From NCBI GenBank assembly GCA_031292355.1, contig JARLHI010000057.1:310001-374000 (forward strand): a stretch of 64,000 nucleotides of DNA, read 5' to 3'. The position numbers and the translations under genes were made by a program. The notes beneath the pieces were generated by a model. The model saw only the letters and a program-made list of their open reading frames with translations, had not been told where the DNA came from and did not search any database. Shown one piece after another: positions 1 through 10,600 of the stretch. The DNA is from Candidatus Obscuribacterales bacterium (GTDB lineage: Bacteria; Cyanobacteriota; Vampirovibrionia; Obscuribacterales; Obscuribacteraceae). Within the stretch, counting starts at the first letter, position 1, and each line of letters opens with the position of its first letter.

Positions 1-3000
1 CATGTGCCATCACCAGCCTTACTAGAATCATTTATAGAAATGGGCTCACGCCGCTTCATTTTTGAAGGCAAAGAGTGCGGAGGTCACGTTGGACCACGCT
101 CAAGCTTTGTTCTCTGGGAAGCGATGATCGATTTGCTACTACGATCGATTGGCACCGGTGGTGGTGCTTATCACATTTTATTTGCTGGCGGTATTCACGA
201 TAAATTGTCATCAGCAATGGTGGCAGCGATGGCAGGTCCTCTGGCCAAACGTGGAGTAAAAGTTGGTGGCTTAATGGGCACCGCTTATCTCTTCACAAAA
301 GAAGCTGTGGAAAGTGGTGCGATCGTGGATAAATTCCAGGCAGCGGCGATTGAATGTAAGCAGACCGTGCTTCTGGAAACAGGACCTGGACACGCTATTC
401 GTTGCATCGAATCTCCATATAAACGCATCTTTGATGAAAAGCGCGAAGAGCTGATTTTACTCAATAAAACCAGAGACGAAGTTCGAGAAGAACTAGAGCT
501 GATGAACCTTGGTCGTTTGCGCATTGCCAGCAAAGGTGTTACCCGCGCAAACGCAACGAACACTGACAAAAATCAAAGCAAAGAACAAATTATTGCCGAT
601 CTCAAAACTGAAGGCACCACAAAAGCCAGAAGCGCCAGTGCTCTGGAAAAACTTTCACACGAAAAACAGTGGTCTGATGGTATGTATATGATCGGGCAAA
701 TTGCTTCAATGCATGAAAAAGTCTGCACGATTGAAGAACTGCATAAAGATGTTTCAGTAGAAGGCACGCAATTGCTGTCTGTTTTTGCAGCCGAACAAAA
801 AATCTCTAAACTGGACAAACTAGCGAAAGCATCGCAATCTGAACCAATCGCTATCGTTGGAATGTCATGCTTATTTCCCAAGGCCACCGATTTAGAAACT
901 TACTGGCGCAACATTCTCGAAAAAGTGGATGGCATCACTGAAGTTCCATTTGAACAATGGGACTGGCATGAATTATATGATCCAAATCCGTTGACTCCCG
1001 ATAAGGTCTATTCCAAATGGGGCGGTTTCCTTGAAGACTTCCGCTTCGACCCTACTGTATATGGAATTCCGCCAAGCTCTTTGAGCTCTCTCGATCCGAT
1101 GCAGATTTTGCTTCTGGAAGTAACCAAAGCAGCACTTGCGGATGCTGGTTATGCTGAAAGACAATTTCCCAAAGAAAAAACATCGGTGGTTCTGGCCAGT
1201 TCTGGTCACGGTCCCATTACTGCTCTTTATTCATTACGTTCGATGCTTGGCTGGAAGTTATCAGATTTAGACGATGCTACCAAAGAGCATATTAAAGGCA
1301 AATTGCCTGAATGGACTGAGGATTCATTCCCAGGTTATTTAGGGAATGTCACTGCCGGACGTGTTGCTAATCGCTTCGACCTTGGCGGTATCAACTTTGC
1401 CATCGACGCCGCTTGCGCATCATCGCTTGCTGCTTTGTATGTAGCAATGGCAGATTTGCGCAGTGGCAACAGTGATGTTGCTTTCTTGTGTGCTGCCGAC
1501 ACTCACAATCAACCGGGTGATTATCTCAGCTTCAGCAAAACACATGCGTTTTCACCCACAGGACATTGCCGCACTTTCGATGCCACCGCTGATGGTATTG
1601 CCATAAGTGAAGGTATCGCCATGCTCGTGCTCAAACGTTTGAGTGACGCCGAGCGTGATGGCGACCGTATTTATGCAGTCGTAAAAGGTGCTGGTGGCTC
1701 AAGCGATGGACGTGCTCTCAGTTTGACAGCACCAAGACCCGCTGGTCAGGTCGCCGCGTTAGATCGCGCTTACGAAGACGCTGGCGTTTCTCCTTCCACT
1801 GTTACTCTCGTTGAAGCTCACGGCACAGGTACCGTTGCTGGAGACCGTGCTGAAATCGAAGCGCTCAAAACAGTTTTTGAAGCCTCGGGTGCTGAAAAAC
1901 GAGCCTGCGCTGTAGGTTCTGTCAAAACCATGATTGGCCACTCAAAAGCCACAGCGGGTCTTGCCTCAATTATCAAAGTTGCCAAAGCTTTGCACCACAA
2001 AGTGCTGCCACCGACAATGGGCGTGACAGTTCCCAATCCATCATGCAATTTCGAAAACAGTCCCTTCTACATCAATTCGGAAGCTCGTCCTTGGCTGAAC
2101 CCGTCAGCAGTACGCGGTCTTGAAGCAGAACCACGGCGCGCTGGCGTCAGCGCTTTTGGTTTTGGTGGTACAAATTTCCATGCCGTACTAGAAGAATATA
2201 TCCCCTCAGTTTCTCAAATTGCCGAGCCGTCAATTAAAAATTGGACAGCAGAATTGTTCCTGGTAAAAGGACGCACGCGCAACGATCTCTTTAAGACTTT
2301 GACCTGGCTCGGCGAGCAATCTAAGAAGATGGTCGCCGCTGAAGCTGCTCAGTTATCGTTGCCGACACCGATGCATCCAATCAATTCTATAAAAACGCTT
2401 GCGCATCAATTGCACTTGCGAAATACAGAAAAATCTCTCGATGCTGTAGCGAAGAGTGATGCGAAGTCGGTTTCCGGTAATACTGAACCGCCAAATGCAG
2501 AGATGTGCCTGTCACTCGTAGCTAGTACTCTTGACGATCTACAAGAAAAAATCAGCCGCGCAAAGAGCGATTTGCTTGATGGCAACAAAAAAGAAATCAA
2601 AGATCCGCGTGGCATTTACTTCTTAGATGTGGCATCTAGCAATCATGCTCCTCAGAAAGTAGCCTTCCTGTTTCCAGGTCAGGGCTCACAGCAACTAGAT
2701 ATGCTCAAAGACCTCTCGCTCGTTTTTCCTGAAGTAAGAGCAACTTTTGAAAGAGCAAGCCAGGTATTGCACACGAAACTGAATGCGCCATTATCCAGTT
2801 TCATCTTCCCTCAACCAGCCTTCACAGATATCGAAAGAGCGGCTCAAAACAAAGCGTTGACGAATACTCACATCGCTCAGCCAGCAGTTGGCTCGGCCGA
2901 TATCGCCATGCTCAACCTATTGCGCGCTCTCAATGTCAAACCAGATATGGTAGCAGGGCACAGCTATGGTGAGTATGTAGCACTTTATGCAGCTGGAGCA

Positions 3001-6000
3001 TTTTCAGAAGATGATCTCTACTATATTTCTGAAACACGCGGCAGACTTCTTGCTGACAAAAAGGGTAATCAAAATGGCTCTATGGCAGCAGTTTCAAGTG
3101 ATGTGGATCAAGTCAGAGAAGTTCTCAACAAACTATCCGGTGTCACGCTGGCTAATATCAATTCGCCAAATCAATGTGTGATCTCGGGCGAGCAAAAAGA
3201 GATCGATAATGCCATCAACGTTTGCAAAGAAAATGGCCTCGCTGCAAAAATGATTGCGGTATCGCAGGCATTCCACTCCAGTCACATGCTTCACGCCAAA
3301 GAGCCTCTAAAAGCAGCTCTCGACGAGATGGATATCAAAGCGACACAAATTCCTGTTTACTCCAACACGGATGGCAATGTCTATCCACCTTCACCCAGTC
3401 ATATCGCACAAAAACTGAGCGATCATATTGTCTCTCCGGTCGACTTCGTCACCGAGATCGAAAATATGTACGCAAACGGTGCTCGCATATTTGTAGAAGT
3501 AGGACCTGGATCGATTCTGACTGGTCTCGTTACCTCTATATTGCAAAAACAATCAGGCAGAGAATTCTTAGCAATTGCGACCGATCGGGCTCAACGCAAT
3601 GGTTTAACGCAATTGCTGCATACTCTGGCGCAACTGGCAGCCTACGGCGTGGCTGTCGATCCAGGAATACTGTTCCGCAATCGCATCGATGAGAGACAAA
3701 GCATTCTCGACACACAAAACGCAGGCACCGTGCCAGCCAAGTCGAAATTGCTGTTCAGCGTCAATAGTGTCGCCATTAAACGAATAGACGGCGACAAAAC
3801 AACGGTGATTTCCACGGCCAAAGCAACCTCTCCAAATTCACAACCGGCTACAACTGGAACCAAAGCACCAGTTGCAGCATTCAAACCGAACCAGACCACA
3901 AACACCCAAACCCCCACCCAACGTTGGCAAATGACAGAGAATCCGAAGACACTTACTTTGAAAGAAACATCATCAAACGGTGCTCAGACGCCGCAAAACA
4001 ATGGTCATAACGGACACCAGGAAGGGCTGCAGCCAGCACCTAATCTTTTCGTCAACCAACAGACGACGCCAGGATTTGGCAATCCAGCGGCGCCCCTGAA
4101 CATAGCGAATGTCGCGAACGTGATGCAGCCGTTGCCACAAGCCTTCGATCAAACTAGAGGTGGGCAATCCGACCAAGTGATGATGCATTTCCAGCAAACG
4201 ATGCTGCAAATGACTCAGAGTTTTCTCGTCACACAACAACAAGTGATGATGACGTATTTGCAAACACGCAATGGTCAACCGCAAGCGAATACTTTCGCTC
4301 GTCCTAGCTATACGCCCAATATGCAACTGCCAAGTTCTTATCCACAAATGGCAACCATGCCGCAGATGACTGCCATGCCCCAACAGCAAATGCAGCCACA
4401 ATCCGCTTATGCTCCACAGGCGGTGCAGACCTACACCGAAAACGTCTATCCTCAAAATGGAAACGGCAACGGCAACAGTAACGGTCATGACGTAACCAAT
4501 AACGGCGCTAATGGCAACGGCAATGGTAATGGTCATCACGGCAACGCACAGGATGCGATTATCGACGTTGTAGCCTCGACCGTTAGTCAGGTTGCTCTCG
4601 AAACAACCGAAGTGGAAAACGTCAGCGTTGACCCCGAAGCCCTTGTTGCGTCCTTGTTGGAAATTGTCAGTCAAAGAACAGGCTATCCAACTGAGATGCT
4701 TGATCCCACTTTAGATCTTGAAGCCGACCTTGGTATCGATTCAATCAAGAGGGTCGAAATCCTCAATAGCTTCCGTAAATTGTTGCCTGAAGCAAAACAA
4801 CAACAGCTTGAGGGCGGAATCGAAGAGCTTGCCGGCACCAAAACGCTCGAAGGCATCATCGCCTGGATTCACAAACCGGTCGATGGCATCGTTGATGCAG
4901 TCGCGACGGATGTGACCCGCGAAAATCCATCAGCAACGATTGCCGAGAAACCGCTTGTAGAAAGTGCCAAAACCGCTGCTAGTGAGCCTTCAACAACCCC
5001 GACTGAAGTGAACCCAGAAGTGGGCGACGTAAAAAAAAACGGCACTCACGGGCAGTCATTAGCTAGCCTAGACGCACTTTTTGAGCAGAAAGCAGTCGTG
5101 CCCACTGAAATGAAGCGGGCACTGGTTGAGGTTTGCGAGCTTCCACGTGTGGAAACAAAAAAACTCAGTGGCACCTATGTGATAGCGGCCACTGAAATCT
5201 CCACTGCTCAAGCAATCGCCGCGTCGTTGAAAAAGCAAGGTGCAGAAGGTGTAAGTGTCATTCATGACGCAAACCCAGATGCCACTCAAGCGCAACAAAC
5301 CAAATTTGGATATACAGCGGATCTAAAAAACGCAGCACAAATTGCTGATTTGATAGCTCGAATCAAAAAGGCGAATACGACTGTCAACGGTCTTATTCAT
5401 GCAGTAGCACTAGCTGAAAATGATGAGACAGAAAACAGTGAAGACAGTCTCGGCGCCAAGAGCCTATTTGCCCTCGCAAAAGGTTTTGAAAGCGAACTAA
5501 CTGAAGCCGGTAAACAAAGCGCTATTTTAACTGTGACACGTCTTGGCGGAACTTTTCACTCGCGGTCCAAATCCTTCACTGCTAACATTTGCGGCAAAGC
5601 GACGCAAGCTGGCTGTGTTGGCGTAAGCAAGACCCTGGCTAAAGAATGGACTACGGTTGCCTGTAAAACAGTAGACTTTGAAAAGGACGCAAGCGATAGC
5701 TTTATAGCTGAAACGGTGACAACTGAAATTGGACAAAAAGATCGAGCTGCCGAAGTTGGTTATTCAAATGGTAAAAGGCTCGGGCTGAATGTTGCTTACG
5801 CTGAAATAAGCGGTCAAACCAAAGCAAACTCACTCAAGCAGATAGACTCTAATTCAGTAGTTTTGATTACTGGTGGCGCGCGCGGTATCACAGCCGAAAT
5901 CGCCAAAACCCTCGCCCGTGAATATAAACCAACTCTAGTTTTGATCGGTCGAGCCAAGCAACCTTCCGCACATGAGGAAGAGCATACGCGCGGCTTGACC

Positions 6001-7665
6001 ACAGCCAAAGATATCAAAGCGGCGATTATGGCTCAAATTAAGAAAGATGGAAAGCCATTGAGCATTGTCATCGTAGAGAAAAAATATCAGAGTTTATTGC
6101 GCGAGCGCGAGATTCGCGAAAATATCGCTTCTATCACCAAGCTTGGTGGCAGGGTCGTGTATAAATCGGTGGACGTACTTCTAGCGGACGAATTGACAGC
6201 GGCTGTCGCTGAAGTCTATACGCAATTCGGACGCATCGATGGCGTCGTGCATGGCGCGGGAATTATCGAAGATGGTTTTGTCAAACAAAAGACGCTTGAT
6301 TCATTCGAACGCGTCTACGACACCAAAGTGGAGAGCGCTTATACGCTCAGTAAAACGCTAAAGTTAAGTGAGTTGAAATTCTTCTTCCTCTTTTCCTCGA
6401 TTGTTGGACGCACAGGTAATGCCGGTCAAACTGATTACGTAGCAGCAAACGAAGTTGTTAATAAACTCGCCATCGAACTTGATGAAAAAACCAAAGGACG
6501 CGTCGCTTCTTTGATGTGGGGACCGTGGAAAGGCGGAATGGCCAATCCGGAACTCGAGACAATTTTCGCTCGCTATGGTTGGGGCATGATCGCTCCTGAA
6601 GACGGCAGTCGCTCATTCCTTGATGAATTGCATAAGGGTCAAAAGGGCGAAGTGGAAGTAATGCTGGTCGCCGAGTTGAAAGACCAGGGTGAGGCACCCA
6701 CTCCGACTGGAGCTCGCATGCATCACGCTACCGCGAGAAAAACAGGTATTCTTTCCAGCGAATTTGCAGTCACTTTGAACGCTGCCATAGACACCTATTT
6801 GCAAGATCATGCTTTCGATGGTGTTCCTGTTATGCCGATGGCATTCTCATTAGAATTGATGGCAGAGTCGATTAAGTCGACCTTCCCAGATTGGAAAATA
6901 GAGAAAGTAATCAGTCTCGATATCCCGTCGGGCATCGTATTCGACACCACCAACAAACATGTTGTAGTGGACGTGAGCGAGACCAGCCGCACTCAAGACA
7001 CCATACTCGCCTCTGCCGTGCTCAGCACAGCAGTGCCGCGCAAGCGCATGAATTTCAAGGCCACCTTTGAATTGAAGCCAATCGCAACAGCCAGCGAAAA
7101 AGATACGAGCAAGCGCTATGCCGATTTACCGGCGCATATCAAAGGGCAAGTCGAACCAGACACTCTATTGCAATTCGATGAACGCCTCGAAACGCTTCCT
7201 TCGGTAAGCGATGTCTATGGCAGCTGGTTGTTTCACGGACCGCGCTTTCAGCACATTCGATCAATTGACGCCATGGGGATCGACGGCATCGCCGGCCGTT
7301 TGCTTGCATCCCAAACTGCAAATTGTTTAAGCGAGCCAGGTTCAGATAGCTGGCAAATCGATCCAATATTAGTTGACAGCGCCATGCAGTTGGCCGGAAC
7401 CTGGGCACGACAATATCTCGATATCACAGCCTTGCCTACCGGCTTCAAGAAATTGCATCTCTTCGATGAACGATTCGGCGAGAATTTCTTTGCTCGCGTA
7501 TTTGTCGACCCACGAAAAACGACGAGCACTGATACCACTTGCGATGTCGCAGTCTATGCTGAAAACGGCAATCTTGCTTTCTTAATCGAAGGGTTGGGCG
7601 GCGTTGGCAGCAAATCGTTGAACAGATTGGCCAGTCAGGCAGCCTCTCCAGGTAAGAACAGATGA
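1..7665 (+). CDS. Multidomain secondary-lipid/polyketide synthase, ER-KS-AT-ACP-KR-DH (5' partial)
   Basis: The reading frame is open at the window edge, so the N-terminus is missing. Residues are counted from position 4. Residues 1-165 are the C-terminal part of a nitronate-monooxygenase/PfaD-type flavin enoyl reductase (ECGGHVGP, FAGGIHD, GGLMGTAYLFT). The ketosynthase spans about 280-720 with triad C471, H606, H646. The malonyl-type acyltransferase spans about 885-1200 (GQGS, GHSYGE with S987, AFHS). A Gln/Asn/Gly-rich linker follows, then one acyl carrier protein (LGIDSIKR, phosphopantetheine S1580). The ketoreductase starts near 1950 (TGGARGIT; S2132, Y2145). A PUFA-synthase-like hotdog dehydratase ends the protein (H2269 in DHAFDG, D2458). 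It should extend and reduce acyl chains on its own ACP. The gene overlaps the next synthase gene by ATGA, so the two are translationally coupled. Domain calls are strong; the product is unknown. A heterocyst-glycolipid-like or PUFA-like lipid is possible. Confidence 0.93.
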   Translation, partial: HVPSPALLESFIEMGSRRFIFEGKECGGHVGPRSSFVLWEAMIDLLLRSIGTGGGAYHILFAGGIHDKLSSAMVAAMAGPLAKRGVKVGGLMGTAYLFTKEAVESGAIVDKFQAAAIECKQTVLLETGPGHAIRCIESPYKRIFDEKREELILLNKTRDEVREELELMNLGRLRIASKGVTRANATNTDKNQSKEQIIADLKTEGTTKARSASALEKLSHEKQWSDGMYMIGQIASMHEKVCTIEELHKDVSVEGTQLLSVFAAEQKISKLDKLAKASQSEPIAIVGMSCLFPKATDLETYWRNILEKVDGITEVPFEQWDWHELYDPNPLTPDKVYSKWGGFLEDFRFDPTVYGIPPSSLSSLDPMQILLLEVTKAALADAGYAERQFPKEKTSVVLASSGHGPITALYSLRSMLGWKLSDLDDATKEHIKGKLPEWTEDSFPGYLGNVTAGRVANRFDLGGINFAIDAACASSLAALYVAMADLRSGNSDVAFLCAADTHNQPGDYLSFSKTHAFSPTGHCRTFDATADGIAISEGIAMLVLKRLSDAERDGDRIYAVVKGAGGSSDGRALSLTAPRPAGQVAALDRAYEDAGVSPSTVTLVEAHGTGTVAGDRAEIEALKTVFEASGAEKRACAVGSVKTMIGHSKATAGLASIIKVAKALHHKVLPPTMGVTVPNPSCNFENSPFYINSEARPWLNPSAVRGLEAEPRRAGVSAFGFGGTNFHAVLEEYIPSVSQIAEPSIKNWTAELFLVKGRTRNDLFKTLTWLGEQSKKMVAAEAAQLSLPTPMHPINSIKTLAHQLHLRNTEKSLDAVAKSDAKSVSGNTEPPNAEMCLSLVASTLDDLQEKISRAKSDLLDGNKKEIKDPRGIYFLDVASSNHAPQKVAFLFPGQGSQQLDMLKDLSLVFPEVRATFERASQVLHTKLNAPLSSFIFPQPAFTDIERAAQNKALTNTHIAQPAVGSADIAMLNLLRALNVKPDMVAGHSYGEYVALYAAGAFSEDDLYYISETRGRLLADKKGNQNGSMAAVSSDVDQVREVLNKLSGVTLANINSPNQCVISGEQKEIDNAINVCKENGLAAKMIAVSQAFHSSHMLHAKEPLKAALDEMDIKATQIPVYSNTDGNVYPPSPSHIAQKLSDHIVSPVDFVTEIENMYANGARIFVEVGPGSILTGLVTSILQKQSGREFLAIATDRAQRNGLTQLLHTLAQLAAYGVAVDPGILFRNRIDERQSILDTQNAGTVPAKSKLLFSVNSVAIKRIDGDKTTVISTAKATSPNSQPATTGTKAPVAAFKPNQTTNTQTPTQRWQMTENPKTLTLKETSSNGAQTPQNNGHNGHQEGLQPAPNLFVNQQTTPGFGNPAAPLNIANVANVMQPLPQAFDQTRGGQSDQVMMHFQQTMLQMTQSFLVTQQQVMMTYLQTRNGQPQANTFARPSYTPNMQLPSSYPQMATMPQMTAMPQQQMQPQSAYAPQAVQTYTENVYPQNGNGNGNSNGHDVTNNGANGNGNGNGHHGNAQDAIIDVVASTVSQVALETTEVENVSVDPEALVASLLEIVSQRTGYPTEMLDPTLDLEADLGIDSIKRVEILNSFRKLLPEAKQQQLEGGIEELAGTKTLEGIIAWIHKPVDGIVDAVATDVTRENPSATIAEKPLVESAKTAASEPSTTPTEVNPEVGDVKKNGTHGQSLASLDALFEQKAVVPTEMKRALVEVCELPRVETKKLSGTYVIAATEISTAQAIAASLKKQGAEGVSVIHDANPDATQAQQTKFGYTADLKNAAQIADLIARIKKANTTVNGLIHAVALAENDETENSEDSLGAKSLFALAKGFESELTEAGKQSAILTVTRLGGTFHSRSKSFTANICGKATQAGCVGVSKTLAKEWTTVACKTVDFEKDASDSFIAETVTTEIGQKDRAAEVGYSNGKRLGLNVAYAEISGQTKANSLKQIDSNSVVLITGGARGITAEIAKTLAREYKPTLVLIGRAKQPSAHEEEHTRGLTTAKDIKAAIMAQIKKDGKPLSIVIVEKKYQSLLREREIRENIASITKLGGRVVYKSVDVLLADELTAAVAEVYTQFGRIDGVVHGAGIIEDGFVKQKTLDSFERVYDTKVESAYTLSKTLKLSELKFFFLFSSIVGRTGNAGQTDYVAANEVVNKLAIELDEKTKGRVASLMWGPWKGGMANPELETIFARYGWGMIAPEDGSRSFLDELHKGQKGEVEVMLVAELKDQGEAPTPTGARMHHATARKTGILSSEFAVTLNAAIDTYLQDHAFDGVPVMPMAFSLELMAESIKSTFPDWKIEKVISLDIPSGIVFDTTNKHVVVDVSETSRTQDTILASAVLSTAVPRKRMNFKATFELKPIATASEKDTSKRYADLPAHIKGQVEPDTLLQFDERLETLPSVSDVYGSWLFHGPRFQHIRSIDAMGIDGIAGRLLASQTANCLSEPGSDSWQIDPILVDSAMQLAGTWARQYLDITALPTGFKKLHLFDERFGENFFARVFVDPRKTTSTDTTCDVAVYAENGNLAFLIEGLGGVGSKSLNRLASQAASPGKNR

Positions 7666-10600
7666 GCAGGCGGGCCCAAACCGCAGAGAATAAATCGAAC
7701 GACATCGCAATAGTAGGGATGTCGTGCCTGTTCCCCCAAGCAAAAGACCTTTCTCAATTCTGGCAAAATATTGTCAGAGGAGTAGATTGTCTACGTGATG
7801 TCAGCGCTCTTGAATGGGACAAAGATACCTACTGGGATCCCGACAGCACGACGATTCAAAAAACATACTGCAAAAGAGGTGGATTCATCAGCGAACTGGC
7901 TGATTTCGACCCTCTGCAATATGGTGTGATGCCTAAAAGTATTGAAGGTATCGATCCCGACCAACTTCTTGCTTTAAAAGTAGCTTGCATGGCCTTTGCC
8001 GATGCCGGTTTGAAACGCGAAACATTTGACGGCTCAAGAGCTGAAGTCATTCTCGGACGCACATCGGCGCCTGGCGCTGGCAGCATGAATATGATCCAGC
8101 ACGGTACATCAGTCGAGCAAACGCTCGCCGTTTTACGCGCTCTGCATCCTGAATATTCAAAAAACGAAATTGATGCAATCGGGCTGGCTCTCTCTAAGTC
8201 TTTGAATCTGTGCAACTCAGACACCATTCCTGGTGTCATGCCCAATATTCTCGCCGGGCGCATAGCCGGACGCCTTGGCTTCAAGGGACGGAGCATGGTG
8301 CTGGACTCAGCCTGCGCTTCATCTTTAATCGCAGTGGAAATCGCCATTACAGATTTACTCGCAGGCAAATGCGATCTTGCACTTGCAGGCGGAGTGCACG
8401 TCAATAGTTTTCAGATTTTCTACGAGATGTTCGCTAGTCTTGGCGCCTTATCGAAAAAAGAAAACATCCGCCCATTCGACGATTCAGCAGACGGCACTTT
8501 GCTGGGCGAAGGTCTGGGCATGGTTGTGCTCAAACGTATGGCTGACGCGGTTGCTGACGGAGACAGAATCTACGCCGTCATAAAGGGAATAGGCTCATCA
8601 AGCGATGGACAGGGAACGAGCATGCTTGCACCTTCAGATGAAGGTGAAGCGCTCGCCATCACCCGCGCGTACGAAATGGCTAATCTTTCACCGCACACAG
8701 TCGGGCTTCTAGAAGCTCATGGCACCGGGACACCGACTGGTGATTTGGTTGAATTGACAGCCGTTCAAAATGCTTTCAAGCCCACAGAATCGCATCACCA
8801 GTGGTGCGCGCTTGGCAGCGTCAAATCCAATATCGGTCATGCCCAAGCTGCAAGCGGTGTGGCAGGTCTAATTAAAGTGGCTCTCTCTCTTTACCAAAGA
8901 GTGTTGCCTCCAACTTTGAACGTGGTCACGCCAAACAAACAATTTGACTGGAAAAATTCTCCCTGCTACATCAATCATCGTTCGCAGGTCTGGGTGCATC
9001 CGCAAGTGCACGCCTCTGTGGATCCGTCGCTCGTACCACAATTACTGGAATACAGCGCGCCAAGACGCGCGGCAGTAAGCGCCTTCGGTTTTGGTGGGGT
9101 CAATGCGCACGCAGTTCTCGAAGAACATCTCGATAAAAACGAAGCCAATCAACCAAGTTTGCTGCACGACTGGTTTGACGAAGTCTGTTTGTTTGGTGGT
9201 GCTTCAAACAAGGAATTGACCACAAAACTGCAGTCCGTATCCAAATATATACAGGCAAACAGTCAAGCGAGCTTAAAAAACATTGCTTACACTTTGGGCC
9301 ATCAGTACAGAGAAGCACAAACTGACAAAACGCCTGAGAATAAGGCGAGTTTTAAAAAAGTGGCGATTGTTGCCACCACAGTTTTTGATTTGCAAAACAA
9401 AATTGCAGTAGCAATCAAAAAAATCGAAAGCGCTGCGGCTATTGAAGCTGAGATCGCTACCGACTGCAATTCGCAAAGTAGCATAGGTGTTTACTATCAA
9501 GCACATGAAAAAGCGCGCGCCGGCAAACTCGCTTTCGTTTTGCCGGGGTTGGGCGCTGCTTATCCACACATGCTTTCAGACTTAAGTGTCCATTTTCCAG
9601 ACGTAAGAGCAGTGTTCGATTTCGTCGACAAGCTAGCTACAGTCAATGGCGCAGAAGAATTACCAAGCGAGAAAGTTTTCCCGATTGCCAGTCGCAACGG
9701 TCGTCCCGGTACATCAACAGTCGCTGCACTTGCAGGCATGGACTCGGCGGTTGTAATGGTTTTGATGGCCGAGTGGGCACTGTATACGATGCTCTCAAAA
9801 CTTGGTATCAAGCCTGATGCAGTTGTTGGTGTAAGCACGGGTGAGTTCGCCGCGCTCAGCATCAGCGGCGCTTCCGAAATTGTCACTGCTGCTCCTCTTT
9901 TCTATCGTTTCAGCACAGCCGTTGCTCGCGGAGTACCGCAAGAAAGTCTGACCGATTTAAGAACTCTAAAAGTAGATATTGCAGGCTCGGTCCTCGAACA
10001 AATCTTCGCCGATTTCAAGCCGCCAGTTTATCTAGGGGCGGCTCTGAGCAAAAAGCAATCGCTTCTATCTGGCGATAGAGAAGCAATCGCAAAAGCGCAG
10101 GCGCTCTTGAAAGAGAAATCGATAGTCAGCCACATGTTGCCGACTGCCATTCCATATCACACTCCATTGGTCGATGGTCACATCGATCCAGACAATGAAG
10201 AACTGCTGCAGCTACCTATTAATTTGCCTCAGATGGATGCCTGGTCTTGTTCGATGGCCGATCAGTATCCGCAAAATATCGATGCGCTCAGACAAATTAC
10301 GACGAAATTGTTCACCCGCCCAATTCGCCTGCAAGAGACAATAGAAAAGCTTTATGCAAAAGGCGTGACCAAATTCATAGAGGTTGGTCCAAAGGGCTCT
10401 CTGACACCTGTTATCGAAGAAATATTGGAAGATCAGCCGCATTTAAGTGCCGCCTCCAATTTGAGTGTTTCTCCTTCAATCAGTCAAATCAACCATCTGA
10501 TTGCAGCACTGGTTTGCCATGACGTTGATGTAAACACTGACTACCTATACGCAAGACGTGCTCCTGTATTACTTGATTTTGCATCGCTTACTCCGAAGAC

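Noticed and set aside
3973..4674. Long opposite-strand frame within the first synthase
   Set aside because: It lies over the low-complexity linker and the start of the ACP, has odd His/Leu-rich text and no homology; it is a shadow of the real gene.
7700..9100. Chain-length factor in the second synthase
   Set aside because: The active-site Cys and both His are present, so it should be a real ketosynthase.
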